Source: CAZSSM01 sp964609385 (GTDB taxonomy: Bacteria > Planctomycetota > Planctomycetia > Isosphaerales > Isosphaeraceae). Taken from it: 23,998 bases of DNA. The notes under the pieces are model-generated. The model was not told the origin of the DNA and searched no databases. It saw nothing but the letters and a program-made list of their open reading frames with translations. The position numbers were made by a program, and so were the translations under genes. This document shows positions 15,717 through 23,024 of the stretch, one piece after another (positions within the stretch are counted from its first letter, which is position 1; the number at the start of each line of letters is the position of its first letter). Where the stretch lies: NCBI GenBank assembly GCA_964609385.1, contig CAZSSM010000103.1:1-23998 (forward strand), given 5' to 3'.

Positions 15717-15971
15717 CGAGATCGATCGGGGATCGGTCGGTCTGCTACTCCCCGAACCGATGCGCTGGGGGTCATCTTGCCGGCTCGATCGCAGCACGAC
15801 AAGCCGGGCCTGGGCCTTGAGTCATTGGGGGATCCTGGCGGCTGGGTCGGTTGTCCGTCGACTTCGGATGACACAGAATACGGGACATGGATCTGGGACG
15901 AGTCGCGACTGTCGGGCCGCGCTCCGATCGGCCGAGCGGGTGAGTAGGGACGTCGGGAGGACTAGGGACCG

Positions 15972-16334
15972 ATGCCGTTCGTGCTGATTCGCCGCGCCCG
16001 CTGTCAGATCGGCTCCCGCGTCTCCGGCCTGGTCTACGACTTCGAGGAGTTCCCCGGCTTGGAAGGGAGCGTCGACGGAATCCCCTTTGCCATGACCGCC
16101 CCGGACACCCTGGAGGTGATCGTGCCTGACTCGGCCCGGCTGGTCCGCGACGGCGATCTGGTCCTCTTGACCTACCGGTCCATCGACGGGCCGGCCGCCC
16201 TGCCGGCCCACCGCGTTGTCCAGTTCGCCCTGCAGCGCAGTGACGGCTTCGCCATCCACTACGATCCCGAGATGCTCGACACGCGATGGCCTCCCTCAGC
16301 CCACTGGATGGAGGCCGAGGATGAGGCGTTGTGA
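15972..16334 (+). CDS. Small protein of unknown function
   Basis: A 120-residue protein, family not recognised. GGGAGGA lies about 10 bases before the ATG, and the codons strongly favour G or C in third position, as in neighbouring real genes. That makes it more credible than the long minus-strand frames over the same bases. The sequence is mostly beta-like (CQIGSRVSGLVYDFEEFPGLEGSVDGIPFAMTAPDTLEVIVPDSARLVRDGDLVLLTYRSI), with no signal peptide or membrane helix, and ends in an acidic helix (SAHWMEAEDEAL). It is divergent from the glycosyltransferase-GtrA gene with 255 bases between starts. Function unknown. Confidence 0.65.
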   Translation: MPFVLIRRARCQIGSRVSGLVYDFEEFPGLEGSVDGIPFAMTAPDTLEVIVPDSARLVRDGDLVLLTYRSIDGPAALPAHRVVQFALQRSDGFAIHYDPEMLDTRWPPSAHWMEAEDEAL

Positions 16335-16470
16335 CTTGAGCCGGTCTCCGGAGCCCTGGCCCTTTCAGGACCCTTTGAAGACATGGTCTTCCCGGGCATG
16401 GCCTTGAGCTTGCCCGGCTTCGCGAGCCATCACGACCGGTCCGTCGGAGCTGGCTTGCCGGGCCGCTCAC

Positions 16471-16498
16471 TTGCCGTCGCGGACCAGAACGCTATGCT
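16471..16498 (+). promoter_or_regulatory. Sigma-70-like promoter upstream of the sulfotransferase
   Basis: TTGCCG (16471-16476), 16 bases, TATGCT (16493-16498): four of six matches to the consensus in each box at acceptable spacing. It would give a leader of about 230-270 bases before the sulfotransferase start. Confidence 0.4.
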
Positions 16499-16593
16499 GA
16501 GTCTATTCTCTCAAGGCTTCACTGAGATGCGTTTCGGACGGGGTCGTGCGTTGAAACCCGTACGAGGTAATCCTCTTCGGTGGAGACGAGCCC

Positions 16594-16620
16594 GGAACAC
16601 CTCCCCGCCGAAGTGTTTCC
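16594..16620 (+). promoter_or_regulatory. GGAACAC...GTGTTTCC dyad, possible ECF promoter or leader hairpin
   Basis: GGAACAC (16594-16600) and GTGTTTCC (16613-16620) can pair around a 12-base loop with one bulge. Read as DNA, GGAAC-N16-GTTT also fits a common ECF -35/-10 arrangement. A related inverted repeat lies upstream of the large ECF sigma gene (21126-21170). Confidence 0.3.
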
Positions 16621-16777
16621 AAGGTTGAGAATTCGCCCCGAATCGACCTCGTGTCGGTTCGGCGTTCCAGACTAGGTCGCGGTTGCCTCTTGAGGGGTCT
16701 CACGCGACTGGGGTGGGTGGAGCGCTCCCAGACCCGTTTTGGCAATTTCCCTACGGCAGCTTGTGCTGGGTCGCCGC

Positions 16778-18016
16778 ATGCAGTCCTCGGCTCGGGATTG
16801 GCTCCTCCGCGTCTTTGGTACGGGACAGTTCGGGGGAGTCACCCTGATGGGCTGGCTCCGACTGCTCATTCACAACCAGTTCCGGATCCATCCCAGTTGC
16901 TGGGGCAAGGCGGTCACAATCAGCCTGGTTAGCCCCTGTAATTCGGTAGCCGCCTGGTTGGAGAACCTTCGGTACGGCCGTCGCTGGCGTGCCCAGGTCG
17001 TCGAACCGCCCCTCTTCGTCATCGGCCACTATCGGAGCGGGACCACACTGCTCCATAATCTGCTGGCCGTCGACAAACGGTTCGCTTCGCCGACGCTCTT
17101 GGAATGCTCGAATCCCGCCACGTTTCTGAGCAACGAATCCATCATTGAGTGGGTTGGCCATATCCTGCCAAACCGACGCGCCATGGACTCCGTGGCCCAA
17201 CACATCCGGGTTCCCAGCGAGGACGAGCTGGCCGTTGGTTTGCTTTCGGGCTACTCCCCGTATTTCGAGATGGCCTTTCCCCGGCATGCCCACATTTACG
17301 AACGTTACCTGACCTTTGAAGAAGCTCGGCCCGAGCAGGCAAGGCGCTGGCAGGAAGCCCTGGTGGTCTTCCTCAAGAAAGTGACGTTGAAGTATCAGAA
17401 ACCCCTGATCCTCAAGTCGCCGCCGCACACCGCGCGGATCCGGTTGCTACTGGAGGCCTTCCCCGAGGCCAAATTTATCCACATCCATCGGCACCCCTAC
17501 CGCGTCTTCCAATCGACCCTGCACCTACACCGGACCCTCATGCCCTGGCTCCGCCTCCAGCGCTGGAGCGAGGCTGACATGGCCGATCTAGAGGACCGGG
17601 TCCTCCGCAACTATCAGCGGCTCTACCGAGTCTATCTCCAGCAACGAAGCTTGATCCCGGCCGGCCACCTGCATGAAGTCAGCTTCGACGACCTGGAGCG
17701 CGATCCGGTCACCGTCGTCGGGGAGATCTATCAGAGCCTCCAACTGCCCGACTTCGATGAGGTCCGCGCGCCACTTCAACGCTATGTGTCGACACTGTCG
17801 GGTTATCGCAAGAACACCTTTCCGGCCATCAGCGATGACCTCCGCCAGCGGATCGTCCACGCCTGCCGCGATTGCTTCGACGCCTGGGATTATCCGGTCG
17901 ATCCCGAAGCTCTCGACGAGGCCGTCGACGCCAAAATGCCTATCGAAGACCGCCCCGCCATCGAGCCCGAACCGGCCCCCACCGCCGCCGCGACGGAGTC
18001 GGACCTGCCGGCCTGA
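16778..18016 (+). CDS. Sulfotransferase family protein (PF13469-like)
   Basis: About 412 residues. It should transfer sulfate from PAPS to a hydroxyl or amine acceptor. The 5'-phosphosulfate-binding loop is PPLFVIGHYRSGTTLLHNLL (77-96), with the characteristic RSGTT. The 3'-phosphate-binding segment is AKFIHIHRHPYRVFQSTLHLHRTL, and KPLILKSPPHTARIRLLLEAFP precedes it, the arrangement found in the sulfotransferase_3 group abundant in planctomycetes. HEVSFDDLERDPVTVVGEIYQSLQLPDF is the usual late segment. The N-terminal ~75 residues are helical and moderately hydrophobic and may touch the membrane. The tail (PAIEPEPAPTAAATESDLPA) is disordered. Start uncertain: ATG 16778 is given, but a TTG at 16739 and a GTG at 16763 are in frame and none has a strong ribosome site. 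Acceptor unknown. Confidence 0.9.
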   Translation: MQSSARDWLLRVFGTGQFGGVTLMGWLRLLIHNQFRIHPSCWGKAVTISLVSPCNSVAAWLENLRYGRRWRAQVVEPPLFVIGHYRSGTTLLHNLLAVDKRFASPTLLECSNPATFLSNESIIEWVGHILPNRRAMDSVAQHIRVPSEDELAVGLLSGYSPYFEMAFPRHAHIYERYLTFEEARPEQARRWQEALVVFLKKVTLKYQKPLILKSPPHTARIRLLLEAFPEAKFIHIHRHPYRVFQSTLHLHRTLMPWLRLQRWSEADMADLEDRVLRNYQRLYRVYLQQRSLIPAGHLHEVSFDDLERDPVTVVGEIYQSLQLPDFDEVRAPLQRYVSTLSGYRKNTFPAISDDLRQRIVHACRDCFDAWDYPVDPEALDEAVDAKMPIEDRPAIEPEPAPTAAATESDLPA

Positions 18017-18290
18017 TCCGAGCCCTTGATCGACGTTGGAATCAGTCCAATTCTTCAAGCCCAACGGGGAGAGATTCGATTCCAAGATCGCTCCCACACG
18101 GGCGGATTATTTGCGGAGACAATACTGTCTTTGGTATTTAGTTAAGTGGAAACTTACCTGTTTGCTAAGTGTAGTTTTGATCGTTATTGAGTTGATGATA
18201 GCTAGTATATCCCATCGACACTCCACAGTAATCAGGAGTTATGTCGATGGGGTCGCAGTAAGCCGGCCTTCAACGAGCGAACCTAAGTGA
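18017..18290. other. AT-rich intergenic patch between convergent genes
   Basis: About 18100-18250 is much richer in A+T than the flanks. A plus-strand frame (TTG 18036 to TGA 18290, 84 codons) contains a hydrophobic run, LTCLLSVVLIVIELMIASI, but has no ribosome site and uses A/T-rich codons unlike its neighbours. It is not called as a gene. The patch carries a strong hairpin at 18211-18251. Confidence 0.5.
18211..18251. repeat. 10-bp perfect inverted repeat forming a long hairpin
   Basis: CCCATCGACA (18211-18220) and TGTCGATGGG (18242-18251) are perfect complements. Inside them, CTCC (18221-18224) and GGAG (18235-18238) can extend the stem past a 3-base bulge. It lies between the convergent sulfotransferase and coiled-coil genes, so a bidirectional transcript end is the simplest role, although no T-run follows on either strand. 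Confidence 0.55.
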
Positions 18291-19106
18291 TTATTCGTTG
18301 ATGGTCCTACTCGAAGATCCGTTGAGGCCCAGTGGGGGCAACTCAAAAGGGTCGTTCGTATCGCGGGATTGCGGTTGATTCAGCACGTTGCGGACGGCGG
18401 TGAGGGTCCGCAGGTGTTCGTTGGTCTTCTGAAGTTCGCGCTCGAGTTTCGCCTTGCGCTGTTCGGTCCGGGTGACAAGCTGTTCGATCGTCGTGCGGAG
18501 TTGATCCAGGTAGCTTTGCAGTTCGCCGCTGGTTTCGTATGGAGCGCCCGGATCACTGGGGATGTCCTCGGCGTCTTCTGTCTCATTGATCGGGGTCGGG
18601 TCCAGGCGGGGTCGGGGAAGTTCGGTTTCACGTAGTTGATGAGCGATGTCGGGAATCGCATCGAAGGGATCATCGTCGACCGATGGCGCGTCGGGAGCAG
18701 TCGGAAGGTCGAACGGGCTCGGATCATCGGGCGAGTTGGCCGGCGATGGGCCGGCATCGGGGATAGGTGGCAGGGACGGAGGTGCGTCGATGTCAGGCGG
18801 TCGCGTGTTGGATGCGGCCGGAGGAGGTAGGTTGACAGGGGGGCGTCGGACTTGCCGGACCTCAAAAGGGTCATTTGTCGAGGGAGACACCCTGGACGCC
18901 TGGCCCAGGAGTTCGGCGACGAGCTTGCGGAGCTGCGCGACCTCGGCGGCCAGGTCCTCCGTGGTTTGCGCCGGTTCATCATCCGACGGCGGGGGTGGCA
19001 GCGGCGGCAATTCCGGAACGTGCGGCTGATACGACGAGGCACCCAAAGTCGCCACCGCGAGGGCGACGACCACGGCTAGTCCGAGGACAGTCTTGTTCCA
19101 CGTCAT
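18291..19106 (-). CDS. Membrane-anchored coiled-coil protein, apparent stand-alone copy of the neighbouring sigma factor's outer half
   Basis: 271 residues. A signal-anchor helix (TVLGLAVVVALAVATLGAS, 6-24) is followed by a short coil (EDLAAEVAQLRKLVAELLGQASR, 50-72), a long Pro/Asp-rich linker (75-190) with repeated DPF[ED] motifs (79-82, 146-149, 252-255, plus SPFDLP 130-135), and a C-terminal coiled coil (GELQSYLDQLRTTIEQLVTRTEQRKAKLERELQKTNEHLRTLTAVRNVLNQ, 194-244). The same plan, with similar short strings (AAEIERLRSLVAELQGDA; LNRLKNSIQGYIERTMEVRKSLQDRR), is found after the membrane helix of the ECF sigma factor encoded 211 bases upstream on the same strand. Gene duplication of that half is inferred. 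It may pair with the sigma factor's outer coil, but no enzymatic feature or known family is seen. Most of the protein should be outside the cytoplasm. Confidence 0.8.
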   Translation of the reverse strand: MTWNKTVLGLAVVVALAVATLGASSYQPHVPELPPLPPPPSDDEPAQTTEDLAAEVAQLRKLVAELLGQASRVSPSTNDPFEVRQVRRPPVNLPPPAASNTRPPDIDAPPSLPPIPDAGPSPANSPDDPSPFDLPTAPDAPSVDDDPFDAIPDIAHQLRETELPRPRLDPTPINETEDAEDIPSDPGAPYETSGELQSYLDQLRTTIEQLVTRTEQRKAKLERELQKTNEHLRTLTAVRNVLNQPQSRDTNDPFELPPLGLNGSSSRTINE

Positions 19107-19317
19107 GGGTCACATGGCCTTTCAACTCGGAAGGGATCCCCGAACCGACGCCCCGTTGATCGACGTGATCGAATTCGGGGCCAGTCGGTCCGGGATGGCG
19201 GGGCCGTGCGGATCGCCCACACCATTCTCGGCGCTCAGGCAAGCATACCCGCCGCCGACATCAGCCGAAGCCCGGCAACCGATTTTGCTGACGAGGTCGA
19301 GATTGAGGAGTCACGAC

Positions 19318-21081
19318 TCATCGAGAAGCTGGGATAAGGCTCTCTGCCGAATCCGAGAATGTAGATTCATTAAAGCTATCGAAGTTGACGTCTGGTACGG
19401 AGAGCGCTGTGCCAGGCACCAAGCGAGGAACATCGGCGTTGAGGGTTTCCAGCATCATCTGGAAACGATTCAAATTCTGCTCGATTTTCGCCAAGGTCGC
19501 ATCGAGGCTTTGCAGCTCGCCCTGAAGCGATTTCCTGCGATCCTGGAGGGACTTGCGGACCTCCATGGTGCGCTCGATATAACCCTGAATCGAGTTCTTC
19601 AGCCGATTGAGATCGCCGTCGGGATCGGGAGATTCGACAGCTCGAGTAACTCGGTACATTGTCGTGGTCGTGGGCCGTTGGATCGTTGGTACTTGAGCGG
19701 GCGCCCTTTGTGAGGGAGGGTTGGGTTCGTTGCGGATTGTTGGGGTTCGGGGATCGATCTCGAAGGGTCCATCTGAATCGGCCAGGATCGGTTGCTGAGC
19801 CGGGCGTTCCTCGAGCACCGGCGCTGGGAGCGGCTTGGTTTCGCCAGGCGTCGCTGCGACTCCTTCTTCGTAGAACGGAGCTTGGTTGCCGGACCCTCGT
19901 CCTGCTGGAGCGTACTGGCCGACGCCAATCGTGGGGCTGGAAGCAGCCGGAGCGTTTGCCTCGGTTGAGTGTCCGGCAACCCCAATGCTCGATGAGGCTG
20001 TTGAAGCGGTTGCTCTGCTCGGGGTCGCGGCCTCTTGGGTGGGTTGTGGGTTGGCGGTGGTCGCTTGCGCGTCGCCCTGGAGTTCGGCGACGAGCGATCT
20101 GAGACGTTCGATCTCGGCGGCGAGTTCGGCATTGGACGTAGGTGCATCGCTCGGAGTAGCCGGGGCAGTTTCCCGGACCTGATAGGTCGCGGTCCCAACC
20201 GCGACGGCGCCGGTGGTGACCATCGTGGCCAGGACCATCGTGACTTTGCTCAAGGACATGGTCGTCATTGCCTTTTCTGTGAAGGTGAGGGGGATGATGA
20301 GGGCCCCGGAGACGCCGCCCGCCACGAGCGGGCTGGATGTCGGGGCCAAAGGGACGGCCGCGCGGACGACGGCCGTGACCAGGCCGGAACTCAGGGCCGC
20401 TCGGCCGGTCAGGGGGACGGTCAGGCTGAGGCCGAGCAAACCGATGCCCGGAGCCGAGCCGAGACCCCGCGCACGGAGTCGCTCACGGAGCCGACGACGA
20501 GCGCGGGCCAGTCGGCTCTTGACGGTGCCGACCCGGCACCGAAGCCGATCGGCGATCTGGTCGTAGGTCAGGCCGTCGAGGTCATGCAGCGCCACGACGG
20601 TTCGGAACGCGGTGGGCAGGCGGTCCAATTCTTCGAAGAGAGCCGCCTCCAACTCGGCGTGGACCGTCGAAGTGCCCCGGGCCTTGTCGTCAACCAGCAA
20701 GGAGTCGGGATCGATCGCGAGGACCCGTCGGCGCTCACGACGACGGGACTCGTCGCGCACGGCGATGGCGGTTCGCGTGGCCACCCGCGCCATCCAGCCG
20801 CTCAAAGCGGGTCGACGTCGGATCGCGCGGGCCTTGCGAGCCAGGGCGACGAAGCTGGCCTGGAAGGCCTCCTCGGCGTCGTGATGGTTGCCGGTCACCC
20901 GCAGGCAGATCCGCCAGACGCGCGGACCGAGCCGTTCGACCAACGCATGGAAGGCCGATTCGGAGGCCGGCCCCTCCCGTTCCAGGTACCGCTCCAGGAG
21001 CGCCTCGTCGGAGAGCCCGCCGGCGACCCCTTGGTAGATGTCCTGGACCAGCCGGAGCGCTCCGTTGCGCGGTGGGATCAT
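19318..21081 (-). CDS. ECF sigma factor with C-terminal membrane helix and extracytoplasmic coiled coil
   Basis: About 587 residues. Residues 1-210 are an ECF sigma factor: region 2 in ALVERLGPRVWRICLRVTGNHHDAEEAFQASFVALARKA (46-84), region 2.4 in LSGWMARVATRTAIAVRDESRRRERR, and region 4 in LDRLPTAFRTVVALHDLDGLTYDQIADRLRCRVGTVKSRLARARRRLRERL (152-202). A Gly/Ala-rich stretch follows, then a membrane helix (VTMVLATMVTTGAVAVGTATY, ~280-300), a coil (AELAAEIERLRSLVAELQGDA, 318-338), a disordered Ser/Pro/Ala-rich linker, and a C-terminal coiled coil (~480-550). Such fusions are a planctomycete speciality and place sensor and sigma factor in one chain; how DNA-binding is released is not known from sequence. 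ATG 21081 fits the family start; an in-frame ATG at 21156 would add 25 unrelated residues. The downstream gene resembles its outer half. Confidence 0.9.
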   Translation of the reverse strand: MIPPRNGALRLVQDIYQGVAGGLSDEALLERYLEREGPASESAFHALVERLGPRVWRICLRVTGNHHDAEEAFQASFVALARKARAIRRRPALSGWMARVATRTAIAVRDESRRRERRRVLAIDPDSLLVDDKARGTSTVHAELEAALFEELDRLPTAFRTVVALHDLDGLTYDQIADRLRCRVGTVKSRLARARRRLRERLRARGLGSAPGIGLLGLSLTVPLTGRAALSSGLVTAVVRAAVPLAPTSSPLVAGGVSGALIIPLTFTEKAMTTMSLSKVTMVLATMVTTGAVAVGTATYQVRETAPATPSDAPTSNAELAAEIERLRSLVAELQGDAQATTANPQPTQEAATPSRATASTASSSIGVAGHSTEANAPAASSPTIGVGQYAPAGRGSGNQAPFYEEGVAATPGETKPLPAPVLEERPAQQPILADSDGPFEIDPRTPTIRNEPNPPSQRAPAQVPTIQRPTTTTMYRVTRAVESPDPDGDLNRLKNSIQGYIERTMEVRKSLQDRRKSLQGELQSLDATLAKIEQNLNRFQMMLETLNADVPRLVPGTALSVPDVNFDSFNESTFSDSAESLIPASR

Positions 21082-21412
21082 CGGATCGGACTCGCGACGA
21101 ACCTCGTGGATGGACGATTGACGGTGGGAACACCTTCTAAAAGAGGGCGGGACCATCGCACAGTGTTCCCCGGTTTGCCCGGTTTTCCTCACAGGACCAT
21201 CGCGAAGTCCCATCGTCCAGCCTCACGACGCTGATTCTCGACCCTATCGGATCCGGCGTTTCGGCTCGACCCATCGCGCGGCTCGTGGCAGAAATCGCGT
21301 GGAATCGAAGGGGAGATATGAGGCGGCGGGCTGAGCCGAGCCGGATTTGATCGTCCTCCATAATGACGGGCATCGAAACCAATCATCGGGGGTGATCACG
21401 GAGGGCGGAGCG
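21082..21412. other. Divergent intergenic region between sigma factor and helical membrane protein
   Basis: Apart from the inverted repeat at 21126-21170, no gene or clear promoter is seen. In-frame upstream codons of both flanking genes run into it, which leaves both start sites somewhat open. Confidence 0.4.
21126..21170. promoter_or_regulatory. 8-bp perfect inverted repeat upstream of the large sigma gene
   Basis: GGGAACAC (21126-21133) and GTGTTCCC (21163-21170) are perfect complements 29 bases apart, 45-90 bases before the sigma start at 21081. GGAAC is a frequent ECF -35 core, so this may be autoregulation, a two-site operator, or a leader hairpin. No matching -10 element was found at usual spacing. 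Confidence 0.4.
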
Positions 21413-22927
21413 TTGACACGTCGGCTGTTGGTGGGCTTGGGGATCGTCGAGTGGGTCGTGGCGATCGTCTTGGCGTGGCTGGCTTGGCGCCTGCCCGGCG
21501 GGGATGAGGTGGCGTTGCCATTCGAGGCGGTCGAACGAATCGGCGTGACGGCCCAGGATCGGATCGCGCAGGCGCGGGCGGATCTGGACGAGTTTCGGAC
21601 GCAAGACGTGATCGGCTCAGCCTCCGAATTCGCCGAGGCGAGCCGCGAACTGGCCGGCTGGCTTTCGTCGCAGTCGGTCGATGTCGAGGAATTGACGGCC
21701 ATCCGCGACGCCTTGGACGGGGCCTCAACGGGGATCCGGAGTCTCGGACGCGACTTGGATCCCGAGGCGATCGAGGCGCTGGCCCGAGGGCTCGACGAGG
21801 CAGCCTCCGCGCTCGAGACGACATTGATCCCGGCCGTCGCCTCGGGACGCGACGAACTGGTCTCCGCGGGTCGACGGTTGGAGGAGCAGGCGCGTCGGCT
21901 GGCGGCCCTGGGTCAGGAGACGCCGATCGACCTGTCCGCGCTGGCCGATTTGGCATCGAGCCTGGAGGCGTTCGATCGGGGGCTGGAGGCGACCGAGGAG
22001 CTGATCGACCCGACCCGGCTCGAGCCGATCCGCGATGCCACCGAAGGGGCCGAGGGGGTCGTCGACGAAGGTGCCCGCCTGGCCGAGCGTGCGGGCAGCT
22101 ACACCTACCCGGTCGTCACGATGCGCGGCCTGCGTCCCCAGGTCCGCCAGCAGCCCTTCTGGCCCGGTGGCGCTCGGGTCGGCCGTGATCTCCGCAAGAT
22201 CTCCCGAGGGCTGGACGCCTTGCGGGACGACCTGGCATCGATGACCGACGAACTGCCCCGGATCCGCGGGGCGATCACGGCCAGCCGATCGACCCTCGCC
22301 CAAACGCGTGCGTTGCTGACTCCGGTGATCGCGGCGCGTGGGTCGATCGAGGCGCTTCTGAACCGGCTCCCCGCCACCTTAGCCGACCTGGCAGCGCGGC
22401 TGCCGGGGATCAACGCGTCGCTGGTCGCGGCCTTGGCCGATCTGGACTGGTTGGTCCGGTTGGCCGATGCGCTCGATCGGACCGCCGAGCAGGTCGGACG
22501 TCTCGGGGCCGACTGGCCATCAACGTGCGCGACCTTGGACGCTTCAGCGCGGGTGTTGGAGTCGGCGCGTGACCGGATCGATGAGGCGCTGGCCCACCGC
22601 GAGGCCTTCGAAACGGCACAACAGCGAATGGCCGATCTGGTCGGACGGGCTGCCGACTGGACTCCTGAACTCGCCTCGCACTGGGAACGCCGATTAGAGG
22701 CTGAGGACCGTGCGTTGGCCCAGATCGATCGGGGACTCGATGACTTCCGCGTCGCCGTGCCCGAGATCCATCACGCTGCTCGGATCACCGTCGATGCCGG
22801 TCGAACCCTGGCCGTCTTGTTGGCCCTCGTTGCCCTGATCCACGGCGCGATCACGTTGGGGTCGGCCCGTCAGGCGACTCCGTCCCGCTCCGCCGAACCG
22901 AGCCGGTCGCTGTCGGGTCCATCCTGA
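21413..22927 (+). CDS. All-helical membrane protein of unknown family
   Basis: About 504 residues, family not recognised. A basic start and a membrane helix (RRLLVGLGIVEWVVAIVLAWLAWRL, ~3-27) are followed by ~430 residues that are almost all alpha-helical with heptad-like spacing (ELAGWLSSQSVDVEELTAIRDALDG; LARGLDEAASALETTLIPAV; RRLEEQARRLAAL; LDALRDDLASMTDELPRIRGAITASRSTLAQTRALL). A second helix near the end (TLAVLLALVALIHGAITLG) leads to a Ser/Arg-rich cytoplasmic tail. The layout resembles methyl-accepting sensor or spectrin-like bundles held outside the membrane between two anchors, but no HAMP or signalling module is present. One non-helical break, SYTYPVVTMRGLRPQVRQQPFWPGG, splits the bundle. 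TTG 21413 is favoured by GGAGGG 7 bases upstream; GTG 21392 and TTG 21347 are alternatives. Confidence 0.75.
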   Translation: MTRRLLVGLGIVEWVVAIVLAWLAWRLPGGDEVALPFEAVERIGVTAQDRIAQARADLDEFRTQDVIGSASEFAEASRELAGWLSSQSVDVEELTAIRDALDGASTGIRSLGRDLDPEAIEALARGLDEAASALETTLIPAVASGRDELVSAGRRLEEQARRLAALGQETPIDLSALADLASSLEAFDRGLEATEELIDPTRLEPIRDATEGAEGVVDEGARLAERAGSYTYPVVTMRGLRPQVRQQPFWPGGARVGRDLRKISRGLDALRDDLASMTDELPRIRGAITASRSTLAQTRALLTPVIAARGSIEALLNRLPATLADLAARLPGINASLVAALADLDWLVRLADALDRTAEQVGRLGADWPSTCATLDASARVLESARDRIDEALAHREAFETAQQRMADLVGRAADWTPELASHWERRLEAEDRALAQIDRGLDDFRVAVPEIHHAARITVDAGRTLAVLLALVALIHGAITLGSARQATPSRSAEPSRSLSGPS

Positions 22928-23024
22928 ACGGTGTCGGACCGCATCGGCTCGATTCGAACGACCGCCGATCTCGGCTCGCGACCCCTTCACCAGCGTTGAT
23001 GTTGGCTTGTGGAGTCGAGGTGAC

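Larger units (their letters stand above)
16335..16777. other. Long 5' region of the sulfotransferase gene
   Basis: No gene is supported here. It holds a promoter-like pair (16471-16498) and a GGAACAC/GTGTTTCC dyad (16594-16620), described separately. Other open frames on both strands have no protein-like pattern. Confidence 0.5.

Noticed and set aside
15772..16470. Minus-strand open frame of 232 codons over the small unknown gene
   Set aside because: Arg/Pro/Ser-rich shadow; the plus-strand 120-residue frame has a ribosome site and better codon use.
18036..18290. Small plus-strand frame with a hydrophobic stretch
   Set aside because: No ribosome site, A/T-rich codons unlike neighbours, and it contains a perfect inverted repeat, which suits an RNA or terminator better.
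20035..21234. Plus-strand open frame of 399 codons opposite the large sigma factor
   Set aside because: Rich in Gly/Asp/Arg/Gln with no domain pattern; it is the high-GC mirror of a well-supported sigma gene.
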